A stretch of 64,000 bases of DNA from contig NW_004798501.1 in the NCBI RefSeq assembly GCF_000002075.1, positions 1-64,000 on the forward strand, in the 5' to 3' direction. Shown here piece after piece: positions 1 to 13,600 of the stretch. Numbering within the stretch: the first letter of the stretch is position 1; every line of letters begins with the position of its first letter. A program made the position numbers and the translations under genes. The stretch is from Aplysia californica (Eukaryota; Mollusca; Gastropoda; Aplysiida; Aplysiidae). The notes under the pieces were generated by a model that was given only the letters and a program-made list of their open reading frames with translations, was not told where the DNA came from and ran no database searches.

Positions 1-40
1 GCTATCCATTCGGCCACCTCAGCTCCGTACTGGAATAGGT
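1..40 (-). repeat. possible head of a tRNA-derived SINE, cut by the window edge
   Basis: Read on the minus strand, this stretch contains GGTGGCCGAATGGATAGC, which resembles the A-box region of a leucine/serine-type tRNA promoter. The rest of the element would lie outside the window, so no B box or body can be checked. It may be chance similarity. Confidence 0.25.
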
Positions 41-880
41 AGATTAGGCTTCATATATTTATAGCACTGTTTCAGAAGTTTCCAAACTGCTAAAACTGGA
101 ATCATAGGCCCAACACAATATTTACCACTAGCCTACCGCAGCCAATCAGCTTCTGGCTGACGGGGCTGCAGCTAGCCGCAAGTAGAATTCTGTGGGTTAT
201 ATTATCATTATTTTGCCTTCTCAACGAAAAGAGTGCCATGTTCCCAGGCTGAGTGTTTGTTTTTGATTTTGGGAAATAGGTTAGGCTTAGGTGCAGATTT
301 TACTCTATTTTCAGAAACATGTCATCATTGAAATATTGATGGCGTTTCATAGCTCTATAGCCCACAAAATTGAGTTGAATAATTCATGTATACATATATA
401 TATATAATATATAATATGCAGGAAGGCAGTTTTCAGCTTCATTTCATTAGCAGGAATTATGCCATTTAATCCTGTTAAAAATCGTGTCTTTGTGCTGTTG
501 CCGTGGGCTTTTGACATCTGTTACAACTACATTAGCCTTTTAAAATATTTCGATCTTTGAACTGGGTGGACATTTTCATCGTTCATGTTGTTATTAACTG
601 GGAGTAAACTGCGCGTGTTTTACATAAAGAAATTCGCGGTTTTTTGTTTTCCTCCTGGGAATTAAGCAAAATCGAAAGTTGACACTTCCTCTGCCGTCTC
701 TGACTTACGAAGTATCCAAATGTGCATGGTGCAACATTTTAATCATTGTTAGAACATTAGATAAATGTGTCTGCTGGGGCACAAGAGTATGTTCTGGTAA
801 GCAAGAGTGTGCCTGTTTGTTAGGATTTGTTCTTATCTAGATTTTAAGATCTAGGAACTGGCTACCCCGGGTGAGAATAA
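41..880. other. no gene recognised
   Basis: AT-rich sequence with a short TA-dinucleotide run near 390-415. I see no coding exon, tRNA or clear element ends. Confidence 0.5.
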
Positions 881-884
881 AAAT

Positions 885-1050
885 AGGAAGTAGGCCTGTC
901 CTAAGTCAACTACAGTACTCTAGTCTACTCTAGATTCTAGATCTAGATTTAGATTTAGATCTAGACTCTATAACTAGATCTATAAACTATAAGTGATTTT
1001 ATTCACACCGGGTGTTAACAAGATAGATCTTAGATCTAGATCTAGTTCAC
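885..1050. repeat. AGATCT/TCTAGA-rich tract
   Basis: Imperfect hexamer array built from TCTAGA and AGATCT, both palindromes. Similar tracts recur at about 2205-2235, 27230-27310, 41520-41760, 58365-58500 and 59895-59935, several of them next to the Mutator-like elements listed here. Confidence 0.7.
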
Positions 1051-1078
1051 TCCTCTCTTTGAGCCAATTAAAAAAGTG

Positions 1079-1204
1079 ACATGAGACTACACGCAGGGTG
1101 TAAACTGGGCTCTGATTGGCTGAACCTGTGACTAAGGAGGCCTCCGAGTAGGCTACTCTGCTTGGCACTCTCGATGACACCCTCCCTGTCACTCTCACCA
1201 CCCT

Positions 1205-1251
<47 letters not shown>

Positions 1252-1729
1252 TCTCTCTCTCCCTCTCTCTCTCCCTCCCTGTCTCCTTCTTTCCCAAGGT
1301 AGGGTAACAAACGAAAAAGTCCCCAAGAGTCTAGGTCTAGACTCTAGATTCTTCTTCTTTTTTATTTCTTCATCCTCTTCTTGTTCTCATTCTCCTCCTC
1401 CTTCTTCTTTCTCTTCTTCTTCTTCTCTTCTTCTTCTTCTTCTTCATCTCCTGCTCCTCATTCTTCTTCTTCTTCATTTCTCCTCCTCCATCTACACCTC
1501 CTCCCCAATTCTCCTTCTTCTTCTTCTTCTTCATCTCCTCCTCCTCCTCCTCCTCCTTCTTCCTCTTCTTCATTTCTCCTCTTCCATCTACACCTCCTCC
1601 TCCTCAATTCTTCTTCTTCTTCTTCCATGAGCACTCAACCCGCTGTGAGAAGACGGTCATAGACGCGAGACCGAAACCGGGATTCCCAGAGTACCCCCCA
1701 CAGGTTTACGCCCTGAGTGTAGTCGCATG
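1079..1729. mobile_element. Mutator-like MITE carrying a long polypyrimidine tract
   Basis: The ends are inverted repeats: the left end has CATGAGACTACACGCAGGG and the right end, reverse-complemented, has CATGCGACTACACTCAGGG. The element sits between two copies of TAAAAAAGTG (1069-1078 and 1730-1739), a 10-bp target duplication. A related locus at 58528-58650 has one uninterrupted copy of the same flanks, so it serves as an empty site. The interior is mostly CT and CTT/CTC microsatellite. No transposase is present. The Mutator-like assignment rests on duplication length and inverted ends only. Confidence 0.75.
1195..1625. repeat. (CT)n and (CTT/CTC)n polypyrimidine microsatellites
   Basis: A CT run at about 1207-1285 and a TTC/TCC run at about 1349-1625 inside the MITE. 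Long Ser/Phe-rich or Glu/Lys/Arg-rich open frames here are by-products of the repeat and are not genes. Confidence 0.95.
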
Positions 1730-2040
1730 TAAAAAAGTGTCCTCAAAATTTGGTGGCGCACTCTTCGAAAAAGTGCGGACTTTGCGGACAGAGTTAGATC
1801 TACCCTAATTGTGTGAAAAATAATAAAAGTGAAATTAACAGGTCTACTGCTTCCTTTGCTCTAAGACTAAGACCATCACGCTGGGAAGCGAAACGGAAAT
1901 GGTAGACCTAGATATAGATTATGTTAGATTCTAATCATCAATGCAAAAGAGCTCCGTGTTCACTCTGTCGCAGTTAACAACGCGTTAGTTGTCACAGTGT
2001 CACTCTGTCGCAATTAACTTTAGATCTACCTTTTTTTAAT

Positions 2041-2632
2041 GAAGTGACTATTTCTCCGAACGTTCAGAAAAATAAACTTGAACTCTATTTCTCCGAACGG
2101 TTTCCGTTCTGGAGATTTTTTGGTTATTTGCAAGATTTAGGCGTCATCTTTCATTCTGCCATTCTGCGAGGACTGGAAAGAAACATTTTTTTGCATCGAA
2201 TTCAGTTTCTAGAGCTAGATCTAGATCTAGAGATAATGTCTGAATACTCAGATACGGGTATTTCAGTTGTGGTTGGGGCAACGTTCCCGGACTATACTGC
2301 ATTTGAAAGTGCCTTCAAAAGGTACTGCGAGAAAACAAGACTGACCGACCTTGGCAGTAACTTATTTTGCATTTAGTCACCCAGCAAAAACTAAAATGCT
2401 TTCATGTAAACAAAAAAAAATCAATCCATGCCCCCCACCCCCACGCCCCGTTCACACCTTACACACACATGCACACTCACTCACACACACACACACCCAC
2501 ACTCACCCACACACACACACACACGGGCCTCTCCATTCGCAATTATTATCAACAAATCTCGAGAACGGAAACCATTCAGAGAAATAGAGTTCAAGTTTAT
2601 TTTCCCTAGCGTTCGGAGAAATAGAGCCGGCC
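2041..2632 (+). mobile_element. Mutator-like MITE, family M2, copy A
   Basis: Inverted ends of about 75 bp: CTATTTCTCCGAACG...CGGTTTCCGTTCTGGAGAT on the left is mirrored by ATCTCGAGAACGGAAACC...GTTCGGAGAAATAG on the right. Direct repeats TTTTTTAAT (2032-2040 and 2633-2641) form a 9-bp target duplication. The interior (about 2236-2350) could encode a short peptide with the motif DYTAFESAFKRYCEKT, resembling the N-terminal part of MULE/FAR1-type transposases, followed by a CA microsatellite (about 2460-2525). Two further copies lie in this window. Confidence 0.85.
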
Positions 2633-2641
2633 TTTTTTAAT

Positions 2642-3475
2642 CATCGACCTGTCTCATTTTATAAGCCTAGGCCAGGCACTATTTAAACTATAATAATATA
2701 AGATCTAGGTATAGATAGATAGACTCTACAACTAAGGAAGAGTAAGACTAGTCTAGTACTTGACACTTTACATTTGTGAGCAGATGATAGATCTACTAAT
2801 TTTCAGAAGAATGCATTGTTCAAAGTTATCTTTACACCTTCATTGCCAGGGGGTGGGCGTTCTTACTGTCAGCAGAGATTTTCAGCTAAGGCTAAGGCTA
2901 AACTCATTAGCTTGGACAGCAGTCTCATCTCAGTGTTAGTTTACTCACAAAACAATATAGATCTAGCACATTAGTGACATATTTTGGGCCCTGGGTCTTC
3001 GATAGTGTCACTTTCCCCACTTTACTCATTCCATAATATTCCCCCTCTAGATCTAACTCATAATTTTTTTAACTTGCAAGAAGTCTTCTAACTCAAGTAA
3101 AAAATTGTGCCTTTATTTATAAAGTCATTTTATGTGTATACGTTTATAGAGAGCATGCAGTCATCCACTTGACTAGACCTGTTTTTATCACTTGCAAGCC
3201 TAGCAAAAAAATATGTGATACCAGTTGGGGTTGTAAGAATATTTTACAAATTCTCAAATTTTTATACAAGTTCGCACTGAGCTTGAAGCTAAATATACAG
3301 AAGAATAAGAGCCAGACTATTAGCATGTCATACATGATACATGTCAAAATGTGAGGCAGCGTGGTAAAATCAGGTTCTCGTCAAAATAATAAAAATGAAG
3401 AAACTGGCATTTTGCCGCCAGTTTGGCTATTTATCGAAATTTATTGTTTTTTTGGCTCAAGAACACCTTTCATGG
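2642..3475. other. no gene recognised
   Basis: AT-rich intergenic sequence with scattered AGATCT motifs. No exon or element ends were found. Confidence 0.5.
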
Positions 3476-3745
3476 GAGGGTGCGGTGGCCGAGTTTTTAG
3501 TGCTCTTGTCTCCGAAGCGGGAAGTCCGGGTTCGAGCCTCGGTTCGGACTTGGATTCTTTCGTCCCCTCCTGCCCACCCAGCAGTAATGGGTACCTGACT
3601 TCGAGTTGAGGAAGAAAAGGCGACGTGGAAAGGAACTGGCCACCCTACCACAATATGCCAAAGGCCCAGGCAGTTGTCTCACTAACAAGGCAATCCCCAA
3701 TGTCCGGATCGGATGCGGGAACAACTTTAGATTTTACCTTTCATG
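3476..3745 (+). mobile_element. tRNA-derived SINE
   Basis: The head resembles a leucine/serine tRNA: an A-box-like GTGGCCGAGTTTTTAG is followed about 35 bp later by a B-box-like GGTTCGAGCCTC, the two internal RNA polymerase III promoter elements. About 200 bp of unrelated body follows. The A box is degenerate (extra T run), so this is a retroposed copy and not a working tRNA gene. Confidence 0.75.
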
Positions 3746-3764
3746 CCCATTAAAGAGCACATTT

Positions 3765-4080
3765 CTGTTTGGATTTTACTGAAAAAACGTTGATTAAAGG
3801 CACAAACAATGTAAATTTTCAGTTTCCACAGACTCTCAAGCTAAGGAACTACTTATCTTTGGCTGCCATTTTCTCTCTAATTTTACCTCTGGAACCAGGT
3901 GACCCCCACATCCTTCATTCGCTAATAGATTCTATATCGACTTGTATTCAAGATAAATGGATTTTTTTTTTCATCCAAAGCAAGACAAAGGAACAAGGTT
4001 TAAGATGATAGCAATAACTCTACATGCCCAAAAATTGACGAGAGCCTGATTCCACCTTCCACCACGTCGTGGCATAAATG
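3765..4080 (-). repeat. dispersed repeat R, copy a
   Basis: Reverse-complement match to sequences at 32070-32350 and 62875-63260. Shared landmarks are a CACGACGTGGTGGAATC-type block and a segment with AATCAACGTTTTTTCAGT. No terminal repeats or coding capacity were seen. The family is unknown. Confidence 0.7.
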
Positions 4081-4641
4081 CTAAGGCTGTTCCCTTTACA
4101 GTGCATAGCAAAAGTAGTGTACAGGTCAGTCTTTTTTGCCAGAATCAGATCGAGACAAACGCACAATGCTGACATTTATGTTGTTACACTATTAATTAAC
4201 AACTTACTGACTTACATTTGTATATATTAGGTCTGGCCCATTTTTTTTTTTTTTATGTGAAAGGGCTTGACTCTACTTTCCCAATATGATCGCACTTCCA
4301 GGCTATCCCATTTTTTGAAACTTTGTCTGTCTTAGCAATTCCTTCTGTCTTTTGTTACGATCGCCGGAGAAATTAGATAGTTTTAATGATAAAAAAGTTT
4401 TTATGCGACTTTTTTTTTTCATTGCAGGAACATCTTTTGTGAGAGCTTGAAATGACTGCTCTGAGGTTTTGTTTCGAAGATTACATTTCATGATTGCTAC
4501 TCCCAGTTTGCTCAAACATGGGAAAGAAGTTTTGAAAATATTACCTTTGTTTTGTTTTCAAAGCATTTCAATTTTGCTATCTATATCATTTTTGTTACTT
4601 CCTTTTTATTGATGCTGCAATTGCTCTTTTTTTTGTTTCAG

Positions 4642-4688
4642 CCATGAATTACAAAAATGAGACTTCATTTTGCTACTGCTTTCACTAA
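4642..4688 (+). promoter_or_regulatory. overlapping upstream ORF at the TRMT5 start
   Basis: A strong splice acceptor (a long pyrimidine run ending TTTCAG at 4641) opens the first coding exon, so a noncoding 5' exon probably lies upstream. An ATG at 4644 starts a 14-codon frame ending in TAA at 4686-4688, overlapping the presumed TRMT5 start at 4657 in another frame. It could dampen translation. The effect is inferred. Confidence 0.5.
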
Positions 4689-7600
4689 ACATTGGAGGCA
4701 GAGTGCTCGTTCACTACGCAAGATAAAAGAATTGGATTCTGTTTCTTCCAAAAAGTACTACAAAATTGAGGAGGGAGTTTTAAACAGAATAAGGTAGGTC
4801 CAAGAACTCACGATCTCAGTGCTTTCTTGTCGTATCTCCATTTTTAATAATAGTGAAAACAGTTCATGACAAAGAGTGGGCTAAAGGAGAAGTCACATTT
4901 TCATTGTTTAAAAAAATGGAGATATGACAAAAAAGCACTAATGTCACGAACTGTTAAGATTGTTATTTCTTTGAGATACATGTAATATAAAAACAAAGAA
5001 CCCAAAAGAATGTCTATTGATGAAGGAATCTGCATTGAATGTTTATATCTCTGAGAGTGATTCTGTATCTGCTGAACATATTCTGTTCTTTTTGTGAAAG
5101 AGATATGTATACAAAGGGAAAGTATGCTTCATTCTTGATATGTAAAGCAAATTAAGGGGGTATTTCTTCTTGGAAGTCCTGATTTTGTCAGCCAGATGAA
5201 TTGATCGTCAAAAATTGCTTCCCTACCATTCTGATAGTGCCAATGGTCATTGACAATGTGGTACACCAGTGTACTTATTTTGGTTTCACCATCAGCCACC
5301 ACATGTCTGTAAGATGATATTAATCAATTATCTAATCAGCAAGGCCACAACAACCTTGGGATGACTGACCACTCTGGGAAAGCCTCAAACTGACCACCAC
5401 CACCAAGATGGCTGTGCACAATGTTTGTGTTGTCAGCACCATCCTTTACATCCAGTACAACTACAACCTTTTGGCAGGGAAAGGCATCTGCTGAACACTT
5501 TTCATCTGCAGTGTCTTCACTGCATCCTTTGCATCAGAGGGGCAACAATAAAACGCCCCAATCTACTGGCCTCCCCACCTAGTACATGCTACTCCGACAA
5601 TGCAGACTTCGCTAATTTGGCCATGTGCACTCTTCACGTGCATTCGGAGATCCCCCAACTAGCCACATTTTGCACCTTGTGTGCTGCAGGAATTACGACT
5701 CCCTCATTGGTTTCACCAGCCACCAACATTCCTGCTCCAGCAGCTACACCAAAGAACTCTAGGACACATTGTCCATAGTCGTCAATTAGGTCTACGTACC
5801 TTTGAAGATGGGTATACAGACATTTTTGTTTGCTCATTTTTATCGTACACAGATAATATTTTCTTATAATTTGAATCTAACACTCTGTGTCAATACTTAA
5901 CTAGTCCTGTTGTGGATGTTTGAACATTTCATCTTTGTCTTTTTGATTGCTTTCCCTTTTTTTTCCCCAGATATCTATTAGCTGAGTTTCCTAGGGTCAT
6001 GATGGATGAGAGTCTACACAAACAGTCTGACATGGTACCACCAGAGACTGTCAAAGGTCAGAATAACAAGTGTTAATTTTTATATTTTATGTATCATCAA
6101 AATACACTTCTTGTACTAGTTTCATTAGTTTGTCTTCTCTTAACACTTTGCAGTCACACTGCCAGCAGTACAAAATACCCCATCTGGTCACCCAGCCAGA
6201 AGAGTGACTGCATCTGACTTCTCGCGCCAGGTGACCGTGACGAATAATTTTCTCCGTCGCATTATTGCGGCAAGTGACTGTAAAATGTAAAATAGTTTAA
6301 ACCAACAAATAAAATTTATATACTGCAGTTTCTGTTTTGTTTACATAGTCTAGCATCTGCATTTGTCGCTGTCACAATTCACAATTTTATAGCATTTTTT
6401 GGTCTGCTAATCGTGGCCGCCATTTTTGCATTTTTCAAACAAAAAAAACAAAAAAAACACCACCAGGGACTGAAAATAATTTTAAAATGGGGAATAAATA
6501 TCGATAGACAAAAGAAAAGTTTTTAAAAAAACGAACCTTTTTTTTTTTAGAAAGAAAGTTTATTTTGACATCCGCTTCACTTCATCCTTTTCTCACCTGT
6601 TGACATCATGTTGATTTGTTATTTTCATGTGAAGAATAATAATATATAGATCTATGTACAATATGTACTACAGTCAAACCTGTGTAAGACGGCCACCCAC
6701 TGTCAAGGAGAAAAGTGGCTGTATAAGACAGTTGGCCATCTTAGGCAGGACTGATCAAGATGAAAAAACGAACCATTCCCTTCTGAAGTCCCAATTTATT
6801 GTTGTTGTTTTTGTTGTTGTTGTTGATTTGTATTTTGTTTGTTATTTCTATTTTGTTGCTGATTTTGCGCAAGGGTGACAATAAAACGAAATGTATCAGA
6901 CGAGGAGGACCGAGTGCCATGTTAAAACAAACACATGGGTCGCCACCACCCAGAGAACGAGCGACGCTTCTGTCACAAGTCCATGTTGACCTCCATTGTT
7001 ACTTTGTTACAAACTGGGTACACAGTGACCGCTCATCTCACTTACGATTTGCGTATGAGTTCTGGGCGGGGCTTATGGTTTATGAGGGATCACACGCTTA
7101 CGCCACCAGCAGCTGAAAATTGGTAGCCTACCTATTGGTCAACAGAGGGAGGGGCCTACGCAATATGATCGGTTGGAGGGACTACCTAACAACAACGACA
7201 AGTGATTGGATTATGACGGCTCGCCCACAACGCCAGGGGCCAAAGCACAATTTATGACAAAACATAATGGAGTCACTAAGGTGGCTGTCTTAGACTGTTG
7301 TTATTGCTTAGTGTGATAGGGGTTGTGTCTTAAAATATGGTGGCCGCGGCGGCGTTGGACAGGTGCCCGTTTTACACAGTTAAATTATATAGAAAAAACG
7401 CAAGGGGGGAAATTGAAAGTGGCCGTTTGTACAGGTGGCCATCTTATAGAGGTGGCCGTCAGGGCAGGTTCGACTGTATTTATATTGCTGTTTCTCTTTT
7501 ATTTTTCCCTCGTTGTTGTGTTTTAATTTGTTGGTGTGTCAATTTTGTTGTTGTTTTTATTGTTCTGATGTGTTGTTTTTCTGTTTTTTGTGTTTATATA

Positions 7601-10600
7601 GCGTCATTCAATTTGATGTTCTTCCTACCTTTTTATATATTTTACGTGTAACTATAATAAATGTGTTATGTTAGAATGTGTCTCCACCAATCCACCAATA
7701 CCGAATTCTTACACTGGCAGGCCCCTTGTGGGATTCCACAGTTTACATATAATATCCTGTACTTTTTCTTGAATTATGCTGGTTTAGAGTTAATACGGCC
7801 AATCTTCGGATAGGTGGACACACGCCTTTATTTGTTCATTTTTGTGGTTGTTTATATGTGCTTTTCTAATTTTGATTTCATTCTGTTGTGAAACCTTTAT
7901 TTTTCATGTTTTTACACCCTGTGTGACTACAAATGATATTCTGGATGCTTAAAACAGAGCACAAGAAATTCTGGTGCTTTAGATGAAGTTACCTCTATCA
8001 ACATCAATAATACTGCTATACGTCGTCACAGAGAGTTGAAAGCTTGAAAATTAATGGCAACTTTTGCCATGTTTTGTGGCAACTTTTGGACCAAAAAATG
8101 GCAACAAACGCAGACGTTAGCACAATGCTAAGGTATATGATTTGAAGAAATGGTTATTAAATTGGATTAGAAAGTCTTCTAAACCAAAGAAAACTTCTCT
8201 TATGATAAATTCTTTGAATGACTGGAAGTGCATGAATATAAGCAGATCTTTGATTTATAGAACACATTTTTAGTCTTCCTAAGTAATAACAATTCTCTTT
8301 TACGAGCTGATTTGGCGGAAATAACTGCCACTATTGAAATCATGGTGAAAGGATGAATTGTCTAGATCTAGTCTTATGTTTAAAATTTTATTCCAGGCAT
8401 GACAGTTTTGTCGAGAGAGGCTTTCACAAAGAAAGTAAAAATTCCATGTCTGAAGATTGCCAAAAAAAAGCTTGCACCGACTGAGAAATTCTGGAAGCCT
8501 TTGCAGTTAAGGTGTAGAGGAATCAAGCCTATTGCAGCTCTTGGAGACAGCGATCCACTGAGCAGCACACACAGCCTTTTATTGCTGGATCCAGAGAAAG
8601 TAGCAGCCAAACCTCTGTCAGAGGAGGCAATAGGGGCCTTGGACCTGGAGAATGGAGAACTCAAGGACTTTGAGGTTGTAAGATTTTGTGGGTTCCTTAA
8701 ACCCAATCTTTAGATATTTTTTCTATAATAAGGATTTTGACATACTTTCAATACTTTATGTAACAAACTTTCGTTTTTGCTTCTGTGGTAATGTTTTTGT
8801 GACAAAATAATTCTCGTTTTTCAAGTATGTGTGGGGATTGCTTTGGTATGAAATTTTTTTTAATAGTGGCTACATTTTCCCTTTGTATCTATTATCAATA
8901 TAGTGGAACGGATGAACACTTTGAAGTTGTTCTTTTATTTTTGCTGCTTTTTAAAGTTGGTTTGTGAGTAGCGAATGTGTTGTCACGTCGTCTCGAAGCG
9001 TATATCTATCTATTTGAAGCAGAAACAAAGGGGAAACTTTGAAGACGTTTTTCTCAAAACTTTGTTTCTGTACCTTGCCTTATAAAATCACCCACATCTC
9101 AAAAACTACTGAAGATATCTGAAAAATTCAAAAGGCATATTGTTCAGAAATGATCTCTGTACATGAAAATGAAAAAAAAAAACCACAGGATTCCTCAAAA
9201 TGTGTCATTTAGTATCTTTTACCAGGCACATACACATATGTTGATATGAGAGTCTGTAAATTTGGACCTCATGTTGGCCTTTAACTTTTGTTCTATGTAA
9301 TACTGCTTCTGTCTTGTGCAGAGAAAGTTGATTGTTCCATCCTACTGTTTTTGATTTATTGATGTCTATTTGGTATTCAAAATTGTGGGTGGTTGGTGGG
9401 TGCTCTGGTATGGTTTGTTCTTCTTTCCTATCTAACATCTATCGTCCTTATTTCCCCTCCTTCTTTTTTGTGTTTGTTACTCTCTTGTAACACCTCTAAT
9501 CTTCTTGCGCTCATATGACCCAATGCGGTTGTGAGCGCCGTAAAACCTCTACTAAAACAAAAAAGATTTGAAAGACGAAATGCGTATGTTTTGATTCAAC
9601 AATTGATTATAAGCATTATGTTTTTTATATAGACTAGTTGTTTGTTTGTTTTTTAATTTGTTGTTAAATACAGTCTAATCCCAACAATTCACCAATGTTG
9701 GGATGAGCATGAAATTGGCGGTATTGCCAGCTGCCGACTACCCAACATCAAGGGACATAATTCTATCATGACTAGATGAAGGACAATATTTTAATGAGTT
9801 ATTTTCCTTTGTCCAAAACTTGATGAGATGGCCTTCAGGTTTCCTGTCTGTGATTATATATATTATATATATTTCTAGCTGACAGTGTATTTCTGGGTGC
9901 TAGTGTTGTGGCAGTGTTGCAAGACAAAGTTACATTGAGTTTAAAAAGGACCAGTTTGCAGAAGACAGCTTAAAGGGGCATTTAGTATGTTTATTGAAGT
10001 TTTTCTTTCTGTACATTGGCAAAATATCGGTGTAACAGGATTTGACTGTAAATTCTCTGGGCATGCATAAACAGCGAGAGAAGTAGTGGTAGTTTAGAAA
10101 TAAACTACTTACAATTTGTACCAAATTGTATACTATTATGTGTTGTTTGGCACATCCGAAATTCACTACAATAGTCCAAGCCAGCCACTCATTCTCGTTG
10201 AAAAATGTGATTGCCTTAGACAGGTGGATGTCTTGGACAGTATCATCATAATATATTTTAAAATCCCGCAAGGTGGAAAATGGTCATTTGTACAAGTTAT
10301 TGTCTTGGACAGAAGGCCGTTTAGAGCATGTTCAACTATATATGAGTATGTGTGTAGTGACTCATTCACTGCTGTCTGACTTATGACTTTATGACATCAT
10401 TTATTTCAGATTGAATTCTCTTATGAGAATTGGTCTGTTCCTGATATCATGAGGGCTGTTCTCCCTAGCGACGCAGACAATGTTTCCTCTTTCACTCAGA
10501 TCGGTCACATTGCACATCTTAACTTAAAGCCAGAATCAAGCCCTTTTAAAAGTCTTATTGGTGAGTTGTTTTAGAAAATTTTAAACTGTTCATGTCTTCA

Positions 10601-13600
10601 TGCTGCTTATGCTTGATGGTTCTCACAAACAAGTAAATGAAATGGGAAAAGAGCTTGAGACTGTTAGGATTTATTTTAAATGCTTTCTTTTATTTGGTTA
10701 TTCAAAAGTGTGTCAGGGAGGGTGAAGGGAATTATTTGCATATATTATATATATATCAATGAATTCGTTGCTGTTACTATTTCTGTATTCTGCGTTTCCT
10801 TTTTTGAGGTGTGTCTCACAAAGAGATACTTTTTGTTGTTATCTTGTGTACAACTGTTGGTAATTCTGTTTGTAACAGAACTTTTTTTCCCCTTCAGGCC
10901 AAGTCATTTTGGACAAGATTCCCACTGTAAAGACTGTGGTGAACAAGCTCAATGCCATCGACAACACTTTCCGTAACTTTCAGATGGAACTGCTGGCTGG
11001 TGAGGAGAACTACGTGGCGCAGCTGAAGGAGCACAACTGCACGTTTGAGCTGGACTTCTCCAAGGTCTACTGGAACTCCAGACTGTGTGAGTGCACGGCT
11101 GTCTTTGCCAGCAGGCATTTGCCCACTTTGTCTTCTTCATAGTGATCTATCAGCCGTTTTGTTGCGAAAAGTATAAATAAATATGCTTGTTAACTATATA
11201 GCAATGCCCACCGAGCGCGTTTTGTTCTGCCGATTTTTGGCCCCCGCAGCGGGGGTGTTTCGTGGGACGCACTAACGCAAAGGTTGTTGTCTTCAACTCG
11301 CTCTCACGCCGCTTCTCGTGTATGGATATGAATGAAACTTGGCAGCCAATCAGAAAAGAGGTCAATCTCGTAGTATGCAGTTTGACAACATTGTACCCAT
11401 CCTAGGAGCAGTCGAAAACGTTTGCGAAAGTGGTTGATGTGGTGCACTTTGAAGATTTTTCGGAGCTGTGATTTGTCAAACTGACTGATACGTTGTACAC
11501 CATTTTTCTTTATTCCCTTAAAATTTCAAGCTTCTGTGTTTAGCGGTTTTCGGGTAATCTTTAAAAATGTGGGAGTAACTAAGGGAAAAAGCGACATTGC
11601 CATTTGCGCGTACTGGGTGAAGGAACTGTTGCTGGGAAATTTCCACTGAGTGACGTCATCAGCCATTGGTCGCCTCGGGCGCTACAAACGAGGCCCCGCT
11701 TATGTGAACCGGAAAGGGGGGGAAGGATACTTGAAAACTAAACGGAGGCCTTGATAACTTGCGTTTTTGTTGCATTTTAGTCACAATACAATAGATGTAG
11801 TCATTTTTATTTGCTTGATTGCATGACAGAAGAATAGAAACAGAAAAGCAAACATCTTGAGAAGTGGTATGGCATTGTGTTTGCGTTATGAAAGCCTATT
11901 CCCCCCTCTTGGGAAAGCACACACTTGGACTCGTCCTGTGTGCTCTGTTTGGAAAAGTGAGGCATCAAGATTGTTATTAAAGAGAATGGTACTTATTTAG
12001 TCCAGTCTGGGAAGATAGTCCCGTTTATACATTGTTATCATTCACGCGTGCGTGCGTGAGTGCGCACGCGTGCATGTGTGTGTGTGTGCTCGCACGTGCA
12101 TGTGTGTGTGTGTGCGCGCACGTGCATGTGTGTGTGTGTGCGCGCGCGTGAGAGAGAGAGAGAGGGGGGGGGGGTGTAAATATGTTACATTTATTGTATG
12201 AGTTGTAGCCTACTCATGCGAAATATTCCCATGACTTGTAAACTATATTATCTGAACGCATCTTAATCTAACACACAATAGGACACTGTCCAACAATGGA
12301 TATACACAGAGACGATCTTATTTTCTATAACAAAGTATGCATGCTTTTACTAGTACAGAACTGGATTTATTAGTAGCTCTCTACTTACATTTTTGTGACA
12401 AATTGATCCAGAACATTGCTTGGCAAGGAGGAACCTTTTATGTTGCCAAGTTTCATTCAAATATCATGACTTTGGGAGAACATATGACTGATAATCTTTG
12501 TAAATCTGTAAAGAACGCCACTTTTTTACCTGTTAATGTCTTTACAACTCAAAAAGTATGACAGATATTAAAATCTGACAGCATGACTAGATTCTGCATT
12601 AAGAAATGTACTAGACTGCCAAGTTTTATTTACATATTCCAAGAAATAGGCGAGGTATGACAATATTGTCTCAAAACGCACCGAAAACCGCCACATTTTT
12701 ACCTATAAACGTCTTCATAACTCAAAAAATAGGATAGCTATGAAAAATCTGAAAGCAGGACTAGATTCTGCACTAGAAAATGTACTAGGTTGCCAAGTTT
12801 CTTTTAAATACTCCGAGAAATGAGCGAGTAATGACGAATATTGTCTCAAAACTCCTCAAAGAACGTCCCATATTTTGGGCTTTTTTCATTATATAAAAGT
12901 GTACCAGAAATTAATTGATTAAAAAATCCGTAACTTTTTTGTTTATTGATGGATTTCAAAAATTCAAAAAGTTCCATGCTCTGTGAAGATAAAGCTACAA
13001 AATGCCACTATTTGCAAACACTTTCTGACAAAAAAAGGATTTTCGTGGTCATTGCTAAACTATACCACCTGATTTTTGCTTTGGTTTTCAAAGGAGTATG
13101 TGGTAAACATTATATCTGGTGTCTAATTGCAGAACAAATATCATGAAACTGATAGCAGTTACAAAAAAAATATTTTTTTGTTCCCTCTTGTAAGTTATAT
13201 ATTTCGCTTATTTGATTAGTGAAAAGAAATTATGAAATATTGTAATAAAACTGCTAGAGAAATTCAGAGTGGATGGAACAAATTTTCTAGCTTAGCTAGC
13301 TCATAGTTGTTCGTGTCTGTCACCATGCACTGAGTGTTATGTTGTCTCATTCATGCTTTTGCAACAAGAAATGTTATTATTGTATATATACTCTCTCGTT
13401 TTTCCCCCCTTCCTTCTTTGGATGATTGAGGGGTCAGTAATAAGACTGACTCATTATAGCCAAGTTGAGCCGTATTCTTGTTACTATTCTATGGTATTAC
13501 ATAAATTAGAGAACGATTTGCTTTAAAATTAGAACTTGTTAAAAATTTTATTACACTGCCTTGTTTTTGTAGGCTTTAATTATTTACTTATTCATATTTT

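Noticed and set aside
1381-1662. Ser/Phe-rich open frame on plus and Lys/Glu-rich frame on minus
   Set aside because: Entirely produced by CTT/CTC microsatellite inside a MITE.
3484-3560. A functional tRNA gene
   Set aside because: The A box is disrupted by extra Ts and a non-tRNA SINE body follows.
9669-9760. Possible pogo-like terminus (CAGTCTAATCCCAACAATTC)
   Set aside because: No matching right end within the intron; too short to support as an element.
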